NCBI GenBank assembly: GCA_000697355.1
Contig: JNEN01000841.1
Coordinates: 272,792 to 336,791 of the forward strand
DNA from: Syncephalastrum monosporum B8922
Taxonomy: Eukaryota; Mucoromycota; Mucoromycetes; Mucorales; Syncephalastraceae
Reading direction: 5' to 3'
DNA: 64,000 nucleotides
The notes below the pieces were generated by a model that saw only the letters and a program-made list of their open reading frames with translations, was not told the DNA's origin and made no database searches. Both the position numbers and the translations under genes were made by a program. This document shows, piece after piece, positions 1 through 11,975 of this stretch; positions within the stretch are counted from its first letter, which is position 1; every line of letters begins with the position of its first letter.

Positions 1-120
1 GCTCCCGTTGTTGTCAAGCAAATTGGCAGCGGAGGTGAGACATCAAGTAAGCTAAGCGGAAAAGGATCCTTACTCAGTGGACAAGGAACCTATACTTGTT
101 CTTTGTGCGCTATGGTATAA
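1..120 (+). CDS. 3' end of an unidentified gene (partial)
   Basis: Frame 1 is open from the window edge to a TAA at 118-120 and encodes 39 residues. The peptide is rich in Ser, Gly and Lys and ends in Cys-Ala-Met-Val. That ending fits a CaaX prenylation box, with another Cys three residues before it. Such tails occur on Ras/Rho GTPases and some kinases, but the catalytic part lies outside the window. The short length means a chance open frame is possible, so the call is weak and no product is named. Confidence 0.3.
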   Translation, partial: APVVVKQIGSGGETSSKLSGKGSLLSGQGTYTCSLCAMV

Positions 121-2833
121 AGAAGGCTCATGATACATTATTGTGTTAGTATGACCACACTTTACATATAATGGTAAGTATCCATTGTTTTGCGTAAACA
201 CACATCACGGAATATACACTCAATTTCGTCAACATAGCCAATATGACAAAACCTCACAGTGACTCATTCATGATCTCGATAATTCTAGGAGCATCATACT
301 GCTGTGTTGCTGTTGCTGCTGCATCTACCTGATTCAGAGAAGCGTATGCTCAGCATTAGACGCATACACTGTAGAGAAGGAATATCGAATGCTGCAAGCT
401 TCTACACTTGTTGATTACTCTGTTACTGAATGATCCATAGTTTTACTGATAACTCTATTCAGCTTCGCACTAAGATGCACATTGATGTAAACTGGACTTT
501 ACTTGCAGGCTACCAAGTCGTCCACCAAAAGAATACCTAAGCGGATAGTCAGATATATTGAGCGCATACCACATCATATTTATCTTAGTGGTTATATATA
601 TATTCCTTATGATGGCTATGTAACCTATATCCCATACGAAACCTCAGCTTCCCCGTCTACTTTAATAATTTAACAGATTCTGCCTACTGGACAAGCGCCT
701 TTAAGCCAGCGCAGTCGAGCACAATGATTTCGCCATAAATATATGTAGAATACGTGCGACAATACATAATAGCTTTCAATAAATGCTATGTCAAGTCAGT
801 AAGCACCCAAGTAAAATGCATCATGGTAGAGTCAGTCATCTTCACATATTGAGTCATTCGGTATCTTCCTGGAGTCATTTCGTTTCAGCATTGTGGTAAT
901 CGTTACATGATATCATGGCGTTACTGACTGACTATTTTTTGATGATCTTTGGAGTTATTCAGTGACGCGATACATTCAACTTAATCCAGGAGTCAGAATG
1001 AGCTTAACGAGTTAGTTTGAACCTGAATTTGACACAGATGTTCTGACAAGGCTAATAGTATAAATAGATATATATTTATCAAAGACTGTTGCAGATCTGT
1101 GAAGCTCTCATGCTGTTTTGCGTGCATCGTCGTCCGTCAAAAACGACTTACATATTGAACGCTACAAATCCTGTTATTTACTACGTAATATTTACATACC
1201 ATTAGCAGAACATTCGAAGTAGAACTACTCTGCATACTGTAGAAAATAAAATGAACTGCATACATAGCGTCTTGATTCATCATGTCATGTCTTTCTCGCA
1301 AACTGGTATGGGATGGATGCATAGCTTTCCGATGAGCTATCTATGCGAAGATATGCAGGTATAGATTCGCTTGCTATTCATTTGGTTGAGATAAACACGG
1401 TAAAAGATTGACTATTGCTACGAATGGAGGAAGTAGATGGGTTTATCCGGACGATGATGTCCCTGTTTGCCACCTGTTAAGACATGGGTTGCAGACACTT
1501 GCCTGCCGCCAGTCATATATGTATGCAATGTATACGTCTCTGGTAGTAGTGATCAATTTTGTATCATGCAACCTGTAGAAAGAGAAACAGGGCAACGTAT
1601 AGCAGGCACGTCACTACAACGTTTTTGTCACTTTAGGGTGATTGCATTTCTCTTTGCAAGCTGTCCTTATTCATATGTTGAACTTGTGAACAGGCGGTAT
1701 ATCTAGTACTCATGTGCAAGATAGTTGAGGTTCTGCCGACAATACCTTCACCTTTCGGAAGAGGAGATATACACTTGCAACACAAGTGCCATTAGAGGGA
1801 TAGTGTTCTGTGTGGTTGAATGTATTCCACAGAAAGAATCCGTTCATCATAGATGGCCTAAATATAACGTGTTGACACGTCCCGCCCTATCTGTGGTGAG
1901 GAGCATTTCCATAAGAGTGAGAGGCTGGAGTATAATTCGAAATTCGAACCCGGTCAATGGTGGTATTTACGCTTGGTCTGATTTGTTGGGGATGTGCGAC
2001 CGTGTATGCTATGATCTTTCCACCCGATTACTGATATCATAGAGACAGGTCATGGATTGCCTACTCACAAATTTGGCATTTGTCCTTTAATCTTGGCAAG
2101 GCAGGCGCAGTTGTGCCTGAACTCGATGAGTAATTTCTTTCAATTGTCCATGATTCTGAATGGAACAGCAGCTCATTTCATTGGAGCAGCTGACCCAGCG
2201 TGTAACAGTAGAGATATGAGCGTCAAGATGTGATCCGAAAAATCTGGTCTAGAATATATTAATGATCCATGCGCTGAATTCTGACACATATAGTCTCTAC
2301 TTCGGAATAGAATGCATGTACAAGTAGTTATACTCGTAATAAAGTTCCTTGGCTTATTTTTGAAGTATTCCTGAAAATGTCCAACCATGTTGCTCTTTCA
2401 ATGGCCTAAGATGGCATCATCTATTGCGTGATAACACATACAGCTATAGTATAATAATATAGAGTGTATTCTATATTCATGTATCGGTATTTGACGCAGA
2501 AGCACATACAGTAACTTACAGGCGCATGTAAGCAAGCTCTCGCTTTAAACCGAAGCGACTGAAGGGGTACAAGATGACCAATTTTAGCCAATCAGTCTGC
2601 AAAGGTTTTTTGATGGGCCCAAATAAGCTATTCCAATAAAAGTAAATTTTTTCCCATGATCCGATTTTAATGTGGACAATTGTGATTTTTATATTACAAT
2701 CAAGGGAGTGTACAGAAGACAGCAATAAAGAACTTTGTGACGAGTGCATAGACGTGGTTAGGTGTTGTGTACAGTGGATGGTGTTTACGAAAGAGAAAGA
2801 GAAGGAGAATAAGTGGGGGGTAATGCAAGTTGC
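121..2833. other. Gene-poor AT-rich stretch
   Basis: No open frame here has recognisable protein features or a plausible exon chain. The stretch is visibly more AT-rich than the genes to its right. GAGTCA/TGACTCA-like hexamers recur at about 260, 829, 851, 872 and 990. It probably holds the 3' flank of the edge gene and sequence downstream of isocitrate lyase. Nothing else can be supported. Confidence 0.5.
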
Positions 2834-4623
2834 TTATTTCTTGAACTGGTCCTCAGTGACACCCTTGCCCATGGCAGCGGTCGAAGCAACACCACCGGTA
2901 ACAACCTTCATGACATTGTCGACGTAGTTGGCGCCAGACCACTTCTGGTGCTGAAGGACATCGACATCGTTGTCGCGCTCCTTGCGCTGGACGTTGGAGA
3001 CATAGCCATACATGCCTTCCTCCTTGAAGGCCTTGGCGAAGGTGGCGGTGGCCAGGGCGTTGGCGTGGAGACCACCCAAGGTGATGAACTGCCAGACGAA
3101 GCCGAGCTTGCCGAGCTTCTTGACGTAGGTGCGCATGTCATCATCAGTCAGACCAGCAGCATCCCTAAGATGTTGTGTTAGACGCCATGCGTTCCTATCA
3201 TTTATATGCACAAATACACTTACCAGTTGAAGGAAGGCGACAGGTTGTAGCAGAGCAGCGAGTTGGGGTGGACGGAAAGGACACCCTTGGAGAATTGCTC
3301 GGCCTGGGCGAGGATGGGCTTCTTGGTCTCCATCCAGAGCATATCGGCGTAGGGAGCAAAGGCAATGGCACGGGCAGTGGCAGCCTCAGTGCCACCCTCG
3401 TAGCGGTAGTAGCCCTCACGGACACGGCAGATGTCCCAGTCCCAGAAGATCTCGACACCGTACGACTTGGCGATGGCGCGCGCCTCGGCGTTGGACTTGA
3501 AGTGGATCTTGGAGAGGAACTCATCAGCAGCAGAGGCCTTGCCAGCCTTGCGCAGCTCCTCGGCGACAGCAACGCCATAGAGCTTGAGACCAGCCTTGGC
3601 GGTCCACTCCTCCTCGACAGCCTGGAGGGCATCACCCGACTTGCCAGCAGCCTCGGCCTCGTTCATGACGGTGGCAAGAGGAGGCAGGTTGGGGTTAGTG
3701 GCACCGACGACGAACTCGTGGTCACGGGTATCGATGTTGGAGGTGAGAAGGGTAGCAGCCTCAGCATCGGAGCGAGCGACGACAATGTTCTCGACGCCCA
3801 TGATATCGTACTGGGCACGGATGGCAACTAGGCGGTTGATGTGCTCACCAATCGGAACAAGGACCTTGCCCGCCATGTGGCCACACTTTTTCGTGCCGGG
3901 AGCTTGATCCTCAACTATATGTTCGAAAGAGATGAGTATATGCTATATTTCTCACACCCATTGCTGTTTATGGTAGCTTACCGTGGATACCGGAAGCACC
4001 GCGCTCGACAAACATTTTGGCGAGCTTCATCACAGCGGTGATACCACCGTGGCCAGTGTCACCATCGGCAATGATAGGACGGAGGTAATCGATCTTGGGG
4101 GTCTTGGCACGCTCCTCGGGGGTCATGGCCAGACGCGCCTCGCGCTGCTTGCGGTCATGGAACAGCTGGGCAAAGAAGAGGTGCTCGACCTTGTTGGGGA
4201 CAGTGTCCATGGGGTAGTCGGCAAGATCAGGACCGGGCTCGTTGCTAGTGGACGCGGTCGAAGAGCACTGCCAGCCACTCACGTAGCTATTGTGGGAAGA
4301 GGGGGTTAAGACACAAGTCGATGATAATGGTTGTGATTTGCTTACACAGTGTCAAGGTGAGGAGCCATCTGGGTGATCTGGACGGGGTCCAGGGCACCAA
4401 AGGTGTGGCTAGTGTTGCCAGTGGCCTTGTTGTGCTGGAGGATCTTCCAGAGCTTCTTGGCCTGGGTGTCCGAAGCGTAGCTCTGCTTAATGGTACCGCG
4501 CTTTGAGACAATGGACTCGGCGGTGTAGGGGCGCTTGACAAGCTTGAAGCGGGGCGAGGACCACCACTGCTTGACCTGCTCAACCTCCTGACGGAACTCT
4601 TGCTCTTCCTGATCGAACGACAT
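2834..4623 (-). CDS. ICL1: Isocitrate lyase
   Basis: Cleaves isocitrate to glyoxylate and succinate, the first dedicated step of the glyoxylate bypass needed for growth on acetate or fatty acids. Four exons on the minus strand: 4623-4346, 4286-3982, 3914-3224 and 3164-2834. Introns are 59, 67 and 59 bp. The joined product is 534 aa, normal for fungal ICL. The catalytic KKCGH motif is at about residues 203-207, and the N-terminal region matches the family throughout. The C-terminus is DQFKK, so the SKL-type peroxisomal signal is absent. That suggests cytosolic location or import by another route. A TATA element lies about 60 bp upstream of the ATG. Identification is secure. Confidence 0.97.
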
Positions 4624-5106
4624 GTTTTTTTTTATGAATGAAATAAAAGCAAAAGCCGTACCGATGACGGTGATCAGGGCCCTTTTTATATTCGCCTCCG
4701 ATCATGCCAATGTCATATGGTGTGGAGAAGTGGGTGAAATCGGCACATGAAAACTGACACCCACACGTGAAACTGTTTCCGGAATTTTACGCAGCGGCAA
4801 ACCGTTTTGCCACGCTGCAGTTTATCCCCTTCTTTCTCCACTTTTTTTCTCTTGATCTCATTACGGCGCTCAGCATGCACTCTTTAGCATACACTCGACG
4901 CGTCGAATTCACCTCTAGGGCGAGGGGTTGGCGAGCTGTGCTGTTGCAGCGAATTTAGAAATTCATGCACGTCATGTTCCTCGGACTGGCTTTTTCTCAT
5001 TGGGCCCGCACATCTCCGCATTTTGTTCTGTCAGCACTACATGCCCGTATTCTCTTCTTTATTTTTATTTTTTTATTATTACACACGCAGTTCATGCTCA
5101 TGATAA
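4624..5106. promoter_or_regulatory. Isocitrate lyase promoter region and CYM1 3' flank
   Basis: This 483-bp gap lies upstream of ICL1 and downstream of CYM1, both on the minus strand. Read on the minus strand, a TATAAAAA box sits at about 4684-4690, 60 bp before the ICL1 ATG. The distal half is pyrimidine-rich on the plus strand. Carbon-source control of ICL1 is expected from biology, but no specific binding site can be assigned with confidence. Confidence 0.55.
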
Positions 5107-8100
5107 TCATTCCTGGGCTTGCGCTCCACCAAGCTGCTGGATGACCCATCCTTGCTCAGCACTGATCTTGTCACTTGCTTCGCCGAGGAGGGCCGTCGAG
5201 GCAGGCAAGACCAGGTATTTATCAGCCGCTTCACGAATGTGATCTTGACTCACACTGAGCAGTTGCTCTCGTCGCCTTTTAAAACATTAATGATGATTCA
5301 TGCCAAATCCTAAAAAAGTCTACCTTTGCCGCATGTCGTCCGATACGCCGTGCACAAACTGCAGCATGCCTTCCTCGGAAACGCTGACAGGGGCATCTAC
5401 GCCCTGGAAAATCGACAGCTTCGCCTCCGTCATTTCTTGATCTGTGAATTCACGTTGGCGGAGCCAGTCTAGCACCGCGTCGTAGGTGTGCAACGTCTCG
5501 AGCGTCCGCGGATCACGGTACGAGTAGAATGACAGCAGGCCGTTCAGACCAGCGAATCGGGCACCGCCGCCATACGCGCCATTCTTTTCGCGAATTTCTC
5601 TATGCAAAAAGTGGTTTGTCATCAGCGAAGAGAGGACCTGGAGCGATGCACCATCGCCATGCGTGTAAGGGACACCGCGGATCGCCTTGGCTGAGAAATT
5701 AACCGAAAACGGAAGCGGGAAGAAGGTTTTCTTGTACTCGGGTTGGAAGGCAATCTGGAAAGAGTTAGTCAAAATGTAAGTGAAAATGGAGCGGATAAAT
5801 GCCATACCGAATGACTCGTCGGCGGGATATGCTTTTCTTGCGAGAGGCCAGAGATGAAACGCGTGAGACCCGTCTCGTTGGCAGCGACTGCGTCTTCGCC
5901 GCAAGTGACAGCGACGCGCAGCGATGTCTGCTTGAGTACGATGGCGGCAATCTCCTTGAGCTTGGCCGAGATATCCGTCAAATCTTCCTTGGACGCGAGC
6001 TCATTCATGAACGCGACCTGGGTCATGCCGCTCAGAAGCTCGCCCTGCTGGAGGGCAGGCGTCAGGGACGATCCCGCATAAGTGCGTGCGAAAATGTGGC
6101 CCGCATCTGCTACGGAGTTCACAAGAGCTGAGGCGTTCTAAATACAAAAAAGTGAACAAAGATAATAAGTGGCCCATCGATTTAACTCCCCGCCTATCTC
6201 ATTTGTCTTATCTTACCCCAATAATAAGCGTCTTTAACTTTTCCACGTCATCAAAGTTGGTTTCGTGGACAATCTTCGAGAAAATATCGTACATTTTGTC
6301 TATGTTGCGGTCGAGGCAGTTGCCCACCAATGCAATTCCTTCATCTATCACATCCAGGTCTGGCAAACCCAAATTCAAATTGCTCTTTTTTTAGCAAGCG
6401 TTTCTCGTGAAAGCATGACACCGCATGCTTTATGAACGCGAGTAGTTGAACGCACCTGAATGGTTTGTGGAAACAACAGTCGACGCCCGGAGCCCGCCCG
6501 TGTACAGCCGAATCTCCTCGTCTATTTCCGCCATGCTCTGCGAGCGTGTGCCCAGAGAAAAGAGCGACTTTGGGATCACATGAGCTTGGTTTCCAGGGTC
6601 ACATGTTGTGCATCAAAACTTACATCGCAGAAAAGCGGAAGATATAATTTGAGTTCGTCGGGAAGCGACGGCAAGCTGCTGATCGCTCTGAAATACGTGA
6701 TGCCATTTGTCGCGGCAGTCCGCCACTGCACAGGCGTGTTGCACACGCCAGTGTGATCCAGCACAGTGCGCTTCATCTTGGGCGAGATGTCACTCAGTTG
6801 AAGGGTGGGCAGACATGACAGGTCTTCCGTCTTGTCCTGGTTCGCAGCCAGCTGCTTGCCTTGTTCAGCAATCTTGGCACGGTCTGCGTCGGTCAGCTTG
6901 TTGACTTTGCCGGCGAGACGGGATGCTTCTTCGGAAGCGAGGTCGGCCGCGTACTGGGGGTTGGGCTGCATCACAAACGTAAGGCGGTGCGGATTGTTCA
7001 AAAAGTACTTGTCGATGCGTGACTCGAAAAAGTTCCCCTTGGCGAGCTCTTGCTTGAGCCGGTCAATGTTCTTGTTGACCTCGAGGAGGTCAACAGGATC
7101 CACGCCATTGAACCAGCCGGAGGAGACGCCGTGCATGATGGTAAGGCCGAAATCGGACGTTTTCTATAGACGGTTAAGTCATGTTCCCTTTTTTTTTCCA
7201 CGCTTCCTCTCACATGTTTTTGGCTCAGTTCCATCTGATGGATCGCGGCCTCAATGCGCTTGTCGCTGAAGCCTTCTTTCTTGACCTGCTCGAGCACGGA
7301 CCGTACGCGTTCCTCTACAAGCTCCGCATCAGTATCCTTCACGCCTTGCAGACCAATGGCCAAGGAAGAAATGCTGTGGAAGTTGAGTCAAGCGTTTTCA
7401 AGGGGGAGGATCATTGTCAACTTTACCGCGTCGAGCTGTCATAACCGGTATTGGCGGAGAACTCAGAACCCAGATTGGTGTCGATCAGCTCCTTGTAGAA
7501 CGGTGATGCGTGGCCATCAAGCAACAGGTAGGAAAGCAGGCGCATCGAAAAGGTTTCAAAGGAATCCTACGATCCACGTGTATAAGCATACCCACATGAT
7601 CACTGGCAGATCTCTTGGTTTCTTCTGTACCTGAGTGTCATTCGTGAGGTAAGCAAGCGAGACGCGAGTTTGGCGATCAGGAGGGCTCACTAGAGAATTA
7701 TTGTCAGAATAGAAGGCCATCAAGCTTTACAATGTTGACTGTGGCATACTTGGGTCCGGAGCACAGGTGCCTCGAGCTGTCTTTGGGGATGTCCAGGGTT
7801 GGACGACCTTGTTCACGTTAGGCACATCGGTTCTTGAGAAACCGGCCAGCTTCTTCGAAATGGCTTCCAAGTGATCTTCGAGCGGAAAGTTGCCTGCGGT
7901 GTCCAGTTCAGCAAACGAAAATAAGAAGGAGAAAGAAAGAAGGATCAATGAATCAATGTGAATTCGTTACCGTAGGTATAGAAGCGCGCATTGCTGGGGT
8001 TGTAATGGGTTTGGTGGAAATCGGTCAGTTGCTTGTGAGTTAAATCGGTGATATTGCGGGGCTCGCCTCCACTGGAATGCTCGTAAGTCGTGCCAGGGAA

Positions 8101-9074
8101 GAGATTCTCGTGCGCGCGAATGTAGTACAGATAGTTGGCATCCGACTATAGGATTCGATAAGGCTAAATACCTTTTCTTTTTCTTGACGCTTAACCTACC
8201 GTTTGACCCTTCATTTCATTGTACACAACGCCCTTGAACTTGATGGGCGTGGACGTATCTAAAAGAGACCATAGACGTGTAAGCAGCCGGGCAAGTGTTT
8301 TCGCAGCGCTGCATACCGGTAGGGACCTCGTGCTCCAAACGCCAGCCTTCTTGCTTAAAGTCGAGGAGTTCCAATTTGGGATGGAAAGTGGCATCCATGT
8401 AGACGTCTCTCAGGTTGGCATAATCCATCGGATTCGTGGTAGCGAACGGATAGATCGTGTAATCGCTCGCTGGATCCGGTGAGTGACGGTGTGTATGCAC
8501 AGTTGCGGGGCGTACCTGTGAAAGCGTTCATGAACGTGGCCAAGCTGCGGTTCAGCATCTTGAAGAAGGGGTCACGCACGGGATATTGCTCGCTGCCGCA
8601 TAAAGTGGTGTGTTCCTTGCGATCGTTTCAGAATCTCGGTGCGAATGCAGCGTATTTGCGTTCTAGGTCTTACCAGGATATGCGGGACACCAGTGCTGTC
8701 GGTCACAGGCGTATGGAATCCAACAGCAAAGACGTTGTTGACATCGTCACGAGCGACGTGCAGGTGCTGTGCACCTGTGGCTTCGTGTTCAAGCGCAAAC
8801 GCCGTCAGCTCCAGCTCGGAGACGTGCCGCACCTTGTCCGCGCATCAATGAGCGGCTCCTTGACTGGCTTAGTTCTGTCTTACCTGCTTGACCCGGTAGC
8901 CGTGGAGACGATCGCCCGGCGTCAGTGCTGCAAGACCATGAGTGTTTGAGTGTTTGTACTAGGTGTCCGCGTGTCATATAGTGTACCATTCGTGACGGAG
9001 GCGAAGGATCGTCGCAAGGCGGAATGAGCCGTCGACTGTCTGAGTGCACGCGCAGCAGACAGTAGCTGTGACAT
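5107..9074 (-). CDS. CYM1: Mitochondrial presequence protease (M16C, PreP/Cym1)
   Basis: A matrix zinc protease that degrades cleaved presequences and other short peptides. I rebuilt 17 exons: 9074-8987, 8927-8884, 8832-8674, 8615-8516, 8469-8317, 8258-8200, 8145-7971, 7893-7750, 7689-7631, 7566-7427, 7373-7214, 7163-6624, 6567-6456, 6359-6217, 6137-5808, 5754-5324 and 5275-5107. They join to 1001 aa, the usual size. The N-terminus ([14 protein letters not shown] and onward) is a basic, Ser-rich mitochondrial presequence. The inverted zinc motif HILEH is present and split by intron 3. The C-terminal half carries the [12 protein letters not shown] segment typical of M16 enzymes. The exon 13-14 join needs the acceptor at 6360, because nearer AG sites shift the frame. 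It is divergent from the NIPA gene. Confidence 0.95.
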
Positions 9075-9448
9075 ATGTTGTACGTTATATTTAGTAGGGT
9101 AGTTTAAAGAAATGAGAAATTTTGTGCAGTGCGAGGCATGTTGCGGGGGGGGGTGCAGAGCAGCATTCAAGTGGCGACATTCAAGCTATGCTCCCTCGCT
9201 GAGGATTCCCTCTGCAAATGGTGCCTCTTTCGACCCCTTGCAGACGTGCTTTGCTTCTCTTTTGCTGCTTAGTCTGTCTACATCCCCTTCCATTGTTGAC
9301 CTATTTTTCCTTTTCTTTCGCTTTTACTTTTACTTTTTCTTTTGCTTTCATTCTCTTTCTGTTTTCTCTCTTACGTTTTCCCTCTTTCTATACTTTATCT
9401 CTTACTTTCTTTTTTCTCCTTCCCTTTCACTCTCCCCCCTTTCCTTCC
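9075..9448. promoter_or_regulatory. Divergent promoter between CYM1 and the NIPA transporter
   Basis: A 374-bp gap between two head-to-head genes, so both promoters must share it. From about 9302 to 9440 the plus strand is almost purely pyrimidine, with repeated TTTTC/CTTTT units, and leads directly into the NIPA start codon. No clear TATA box was found. Confidence 0.55.
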
Positions 9449-11122
9449 ATGGCCATCGACGGGAAATATATAGGCCTCATTCTCGCCATAAGTTCTAGCT
9501 TACTTATTGGCGCGTCCTTCGTCATTACAAAAAAGGGCCTCCAACAATCCGCTAGCGGTTCTCAAGGTAGAACGCCATACCTAACCCTCCCGCATTTGAC
9601 GTATTTAACGCATCTAACGTATTTGCCAACTCATCGACCTACGTAGCCTTTGCCTCGGACTCCCACAGCTATCTAAAAAGCCCAGTATGGTGGATCGGCC
9701 TCGTTACCATGGTGAGCGGAGAGCTCTTGAACTTCATCGGTATGCTCCAGAAAAAAGAAACAGGCAGACACAAAAGAAAGAGTGAAAGAGAGACTCACGT
9801 GGTTCTTTTTCTGCTGTAGGCTATACATTTGCCCCTGCCATCCTTATCACCCCACTCGGCGCCTTGAGTGTCATTATTGGGTAAGTTAACGTGTCTATTT
9901 CTCTTTTCCTTCTTGTGCCGTTCATCCGGGAGTATCCGGATGTGGTTTTATTTGGATCAGGGCCTTCAAGGAAGGGGATCATGCCATGTTAATTAATTCT
10001 GCAGTCTACTACAGCGCTATTCTTGCGTCCATTGTCCTGAAAGAACGACTCGGAAGCATCGGTATCATCGGCTGTCTCCTGTCTCTCATCGGTGCTGTCA
10101 TTATCGTCTTGCACGCACCTGAAGACCCGCAAGTGCAAAGCGTCGAAGAGCTCACTAGCTATATGCTGCAGCCCGGTAAATATCAACAAGCTTAAATATT
10201 TTCCATTTATCATGCAGGAGTAAACTAACTAAACTTATAATACGTGTTGTACGTAGGCTTCATCGTCTATGCCGTACTGGTGATCCTGATTACGATGGGC
10301 ATGATATGGAAGGTTGTACCGCGGTACGGTAAGACCAAGGTCATGGTGTACGTCACCATATGCTCCTTGATTGGCTCGCTGTCGGTTATGGCGATTAAGG
10401 CATTCGGTATCGCTGTGCGCCTTACGATGCTGGGCAGCAACCAGTTCAAGCAACCTTCGACCTACCTCTTTGGCTTCATGTGCGTCGCCTTCATCCTCAC
10501 CCAAGTTAACTATTTTAACAAGGCACTCGATACCTTTTCCACCAATGTGTAAGCTTTTATTTCATTTTTTATATTTTCGTTTCCCCCGTGTGCTGATCCA
10601 TGTTTTCTTTTTTTCTTTTTTTTGTGTGTGTTTTGTTTCTGCAGAGTCAATCCCATCTATTTTGTATTTTTCACCACGGCGACCATCATCGCCTCTGCCA
10701 TCATGTATCGAGGATGGCATACGAACGGGGCCGTCAACACCGTCAGCCTCATTTGCGGATTTATGATTATCTTTGCTGGTGTATACCTATTAGACTCGAT
10801 CGCACGCAAAACGAACGGGAGTGTGGCGCTTCCGCCGGTGGCGTCCGCGTCTTCGCTCCACCGATACGACTCGAAATCCAACCTGAGCGTGCACACATCC
10901 ACAGTCGATTCCAAACACGCGCTGGCGAGGAAGGGGTCTATCGATCCGTCTCATCCGCTGTATCACTCGCGTATGAACCTGGTTGTCTCTGCGCTGGCAG
11001 ACGAGCAGGCGAGCGTGACCAGCGCGCATACCCACCGCCATCAGCTGCAGGTTGCATACCCCCTCGAAAAGCGTATTCCTTCATCGTCGACATGTAGATC
11101 CAAACGAGCCTTGTCTGTATAA
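9449..11122 (+). CDS. NIPA-type magnesium transporter
   Basis: Predicted membrane Mg2+ transporter of the NIPA/DUF803 family. Six exons: 9449-9566, 9647-9739, 9820-9880, 9961-10175, 10257-10548 and 10645-11122, giving 418 aa. The N-terminal half alternates hydrophobic helices with family motifs such as GASFVITKKGLQ, TFAPAILITPLGALSVIIGA and LKERLG. About eight to nine transmembrane segments are visible up to about residue 300. The last roughly 110 residues form a hydrophilic Ser/His-rich tail, probably cytosolic. The start is the ATG in TTCCATGGCC, which immediately precedes the first hydrophobic segment. Family assignment is firm; the exact ion and membrane are inferred from homologues. Confidence 0.9.
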
Positions 11123-11384
11123 TATGCTGTCTATATATACATATAACATAATTTACATACACAAAAGTACATATATAAACCCATCCCAACATTCATCTCC
11201 ATAAATGTATGTATTTGTTTGTTTTAGCGCCACCCTCCCTTTCAAAAGTGTCTGTGGTTGAGTTTCGCGATTCCAAAAGCGGAAAATAAATGACTTCATC
11301 TTCTCGTGACTGGTAATGCAAAGCTTTTTAAATTTTGAGAAGTGAGAGACCTATAATTCTTTAGTCTTTTCACCCAATTCAAAG

Positions 11385-11520
11385 AGTAAGTTTTTTTTTT
11401 TGAGCTGATACAAGTTAGCTGTTGACACGTTATGCTTCTATAGTGAGAGACAAGTGGAAGAAGAAGCGCCAGCGACGTCTCAAGGCCAAGAGAAGAAAGA
11501 TGAGAGCGAGATCCAAATAA
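11385..11520 (+). CDS. RPL41: 60S ribosomal protein eL41 (25 aa, start codon split by intron)
   Basis: Encodes the smallest ribosomal protein, one very basic helix of the large subunit. Exon 2 (11444-11520) reads in frame from the last two bases of the ATG. It gives a peptide starting MRDKWKKKRQRR and ending KMRARSK, then TAA; these match the invariant eL41 pattern and its 25-residue length. The A of the start codon is base 11385, followed by a consensus GTAAGT donor. The intron is 11386-11443 and ends in TATAG before TGAGAGAC. Without splicing no ATG precedes the coding sequence in frame. It lies 262 bp downstream of the NIPA gene on the same strand. Confidence 0.93.
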
Positions 11521-11975
11521 ACGGATCGCCTTGACGCCCGGCGGCGAACCGTGTTCTCTCAAGAAAAACCCGTTCAAGGCCCTTCTCTTCAAAGTTCACG
11601 TTTCATCACCGAGCGTTCTGTACATGTGCATCTCATCGACTTGCCTGCAAGATCGATTGTGAATAAATCTAAAAATCGCATCTTTTCAGCATCTATACAA
11701 TTTGTGTTTTTGATATGTTTCTTAAAAGGTGTGAGCCACGATCTTTTGTTCTTGTGTATGTTATAAACATTGTTTTAAGTATGCAAAGGAGAAAGGATAA
11801 AACGCGGGAAGAGAGGAACGAAAAAGGAGACAATCGAGAAGAAAAGGATGGTCTGGATATCGTGCATGCTTTCCAATGGACAAAGAGAAGGAAGAGAGTA
11901 GTGCGTATTATGTATGTGATGTGTGATGTGATATGGTGTGATGTGATGTTATGAATGTGATGTATGTTGTGTATG
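11521..11975. other. Intergenic, purine-rich
   Basis: Holds the 3' flanks of eL41 (plus) and the small minus-strand orphan, which converge. About 11780-11900 is strongly GA-rich on the plus strand. Around 11905-11960 GTGATGTGAT units repeat imperfectly. No gene was recognised. Confidence 0.5.

Noticed and set aside
1920..1960. tRNA-like TTCGAA box sequence
   Set aside because: No matching acceptor stem, D-arm or anticodon arm could be folded around it.
6360..6455. Apparent frameshift in CYM1 between exons 13 and 14
   Set aside because: Nearer AG acceptors break the frame, but the acceptor at 6360-6361 gives an open join ([10 protein letters not shown]) that fits the family, so no lesion is needed.
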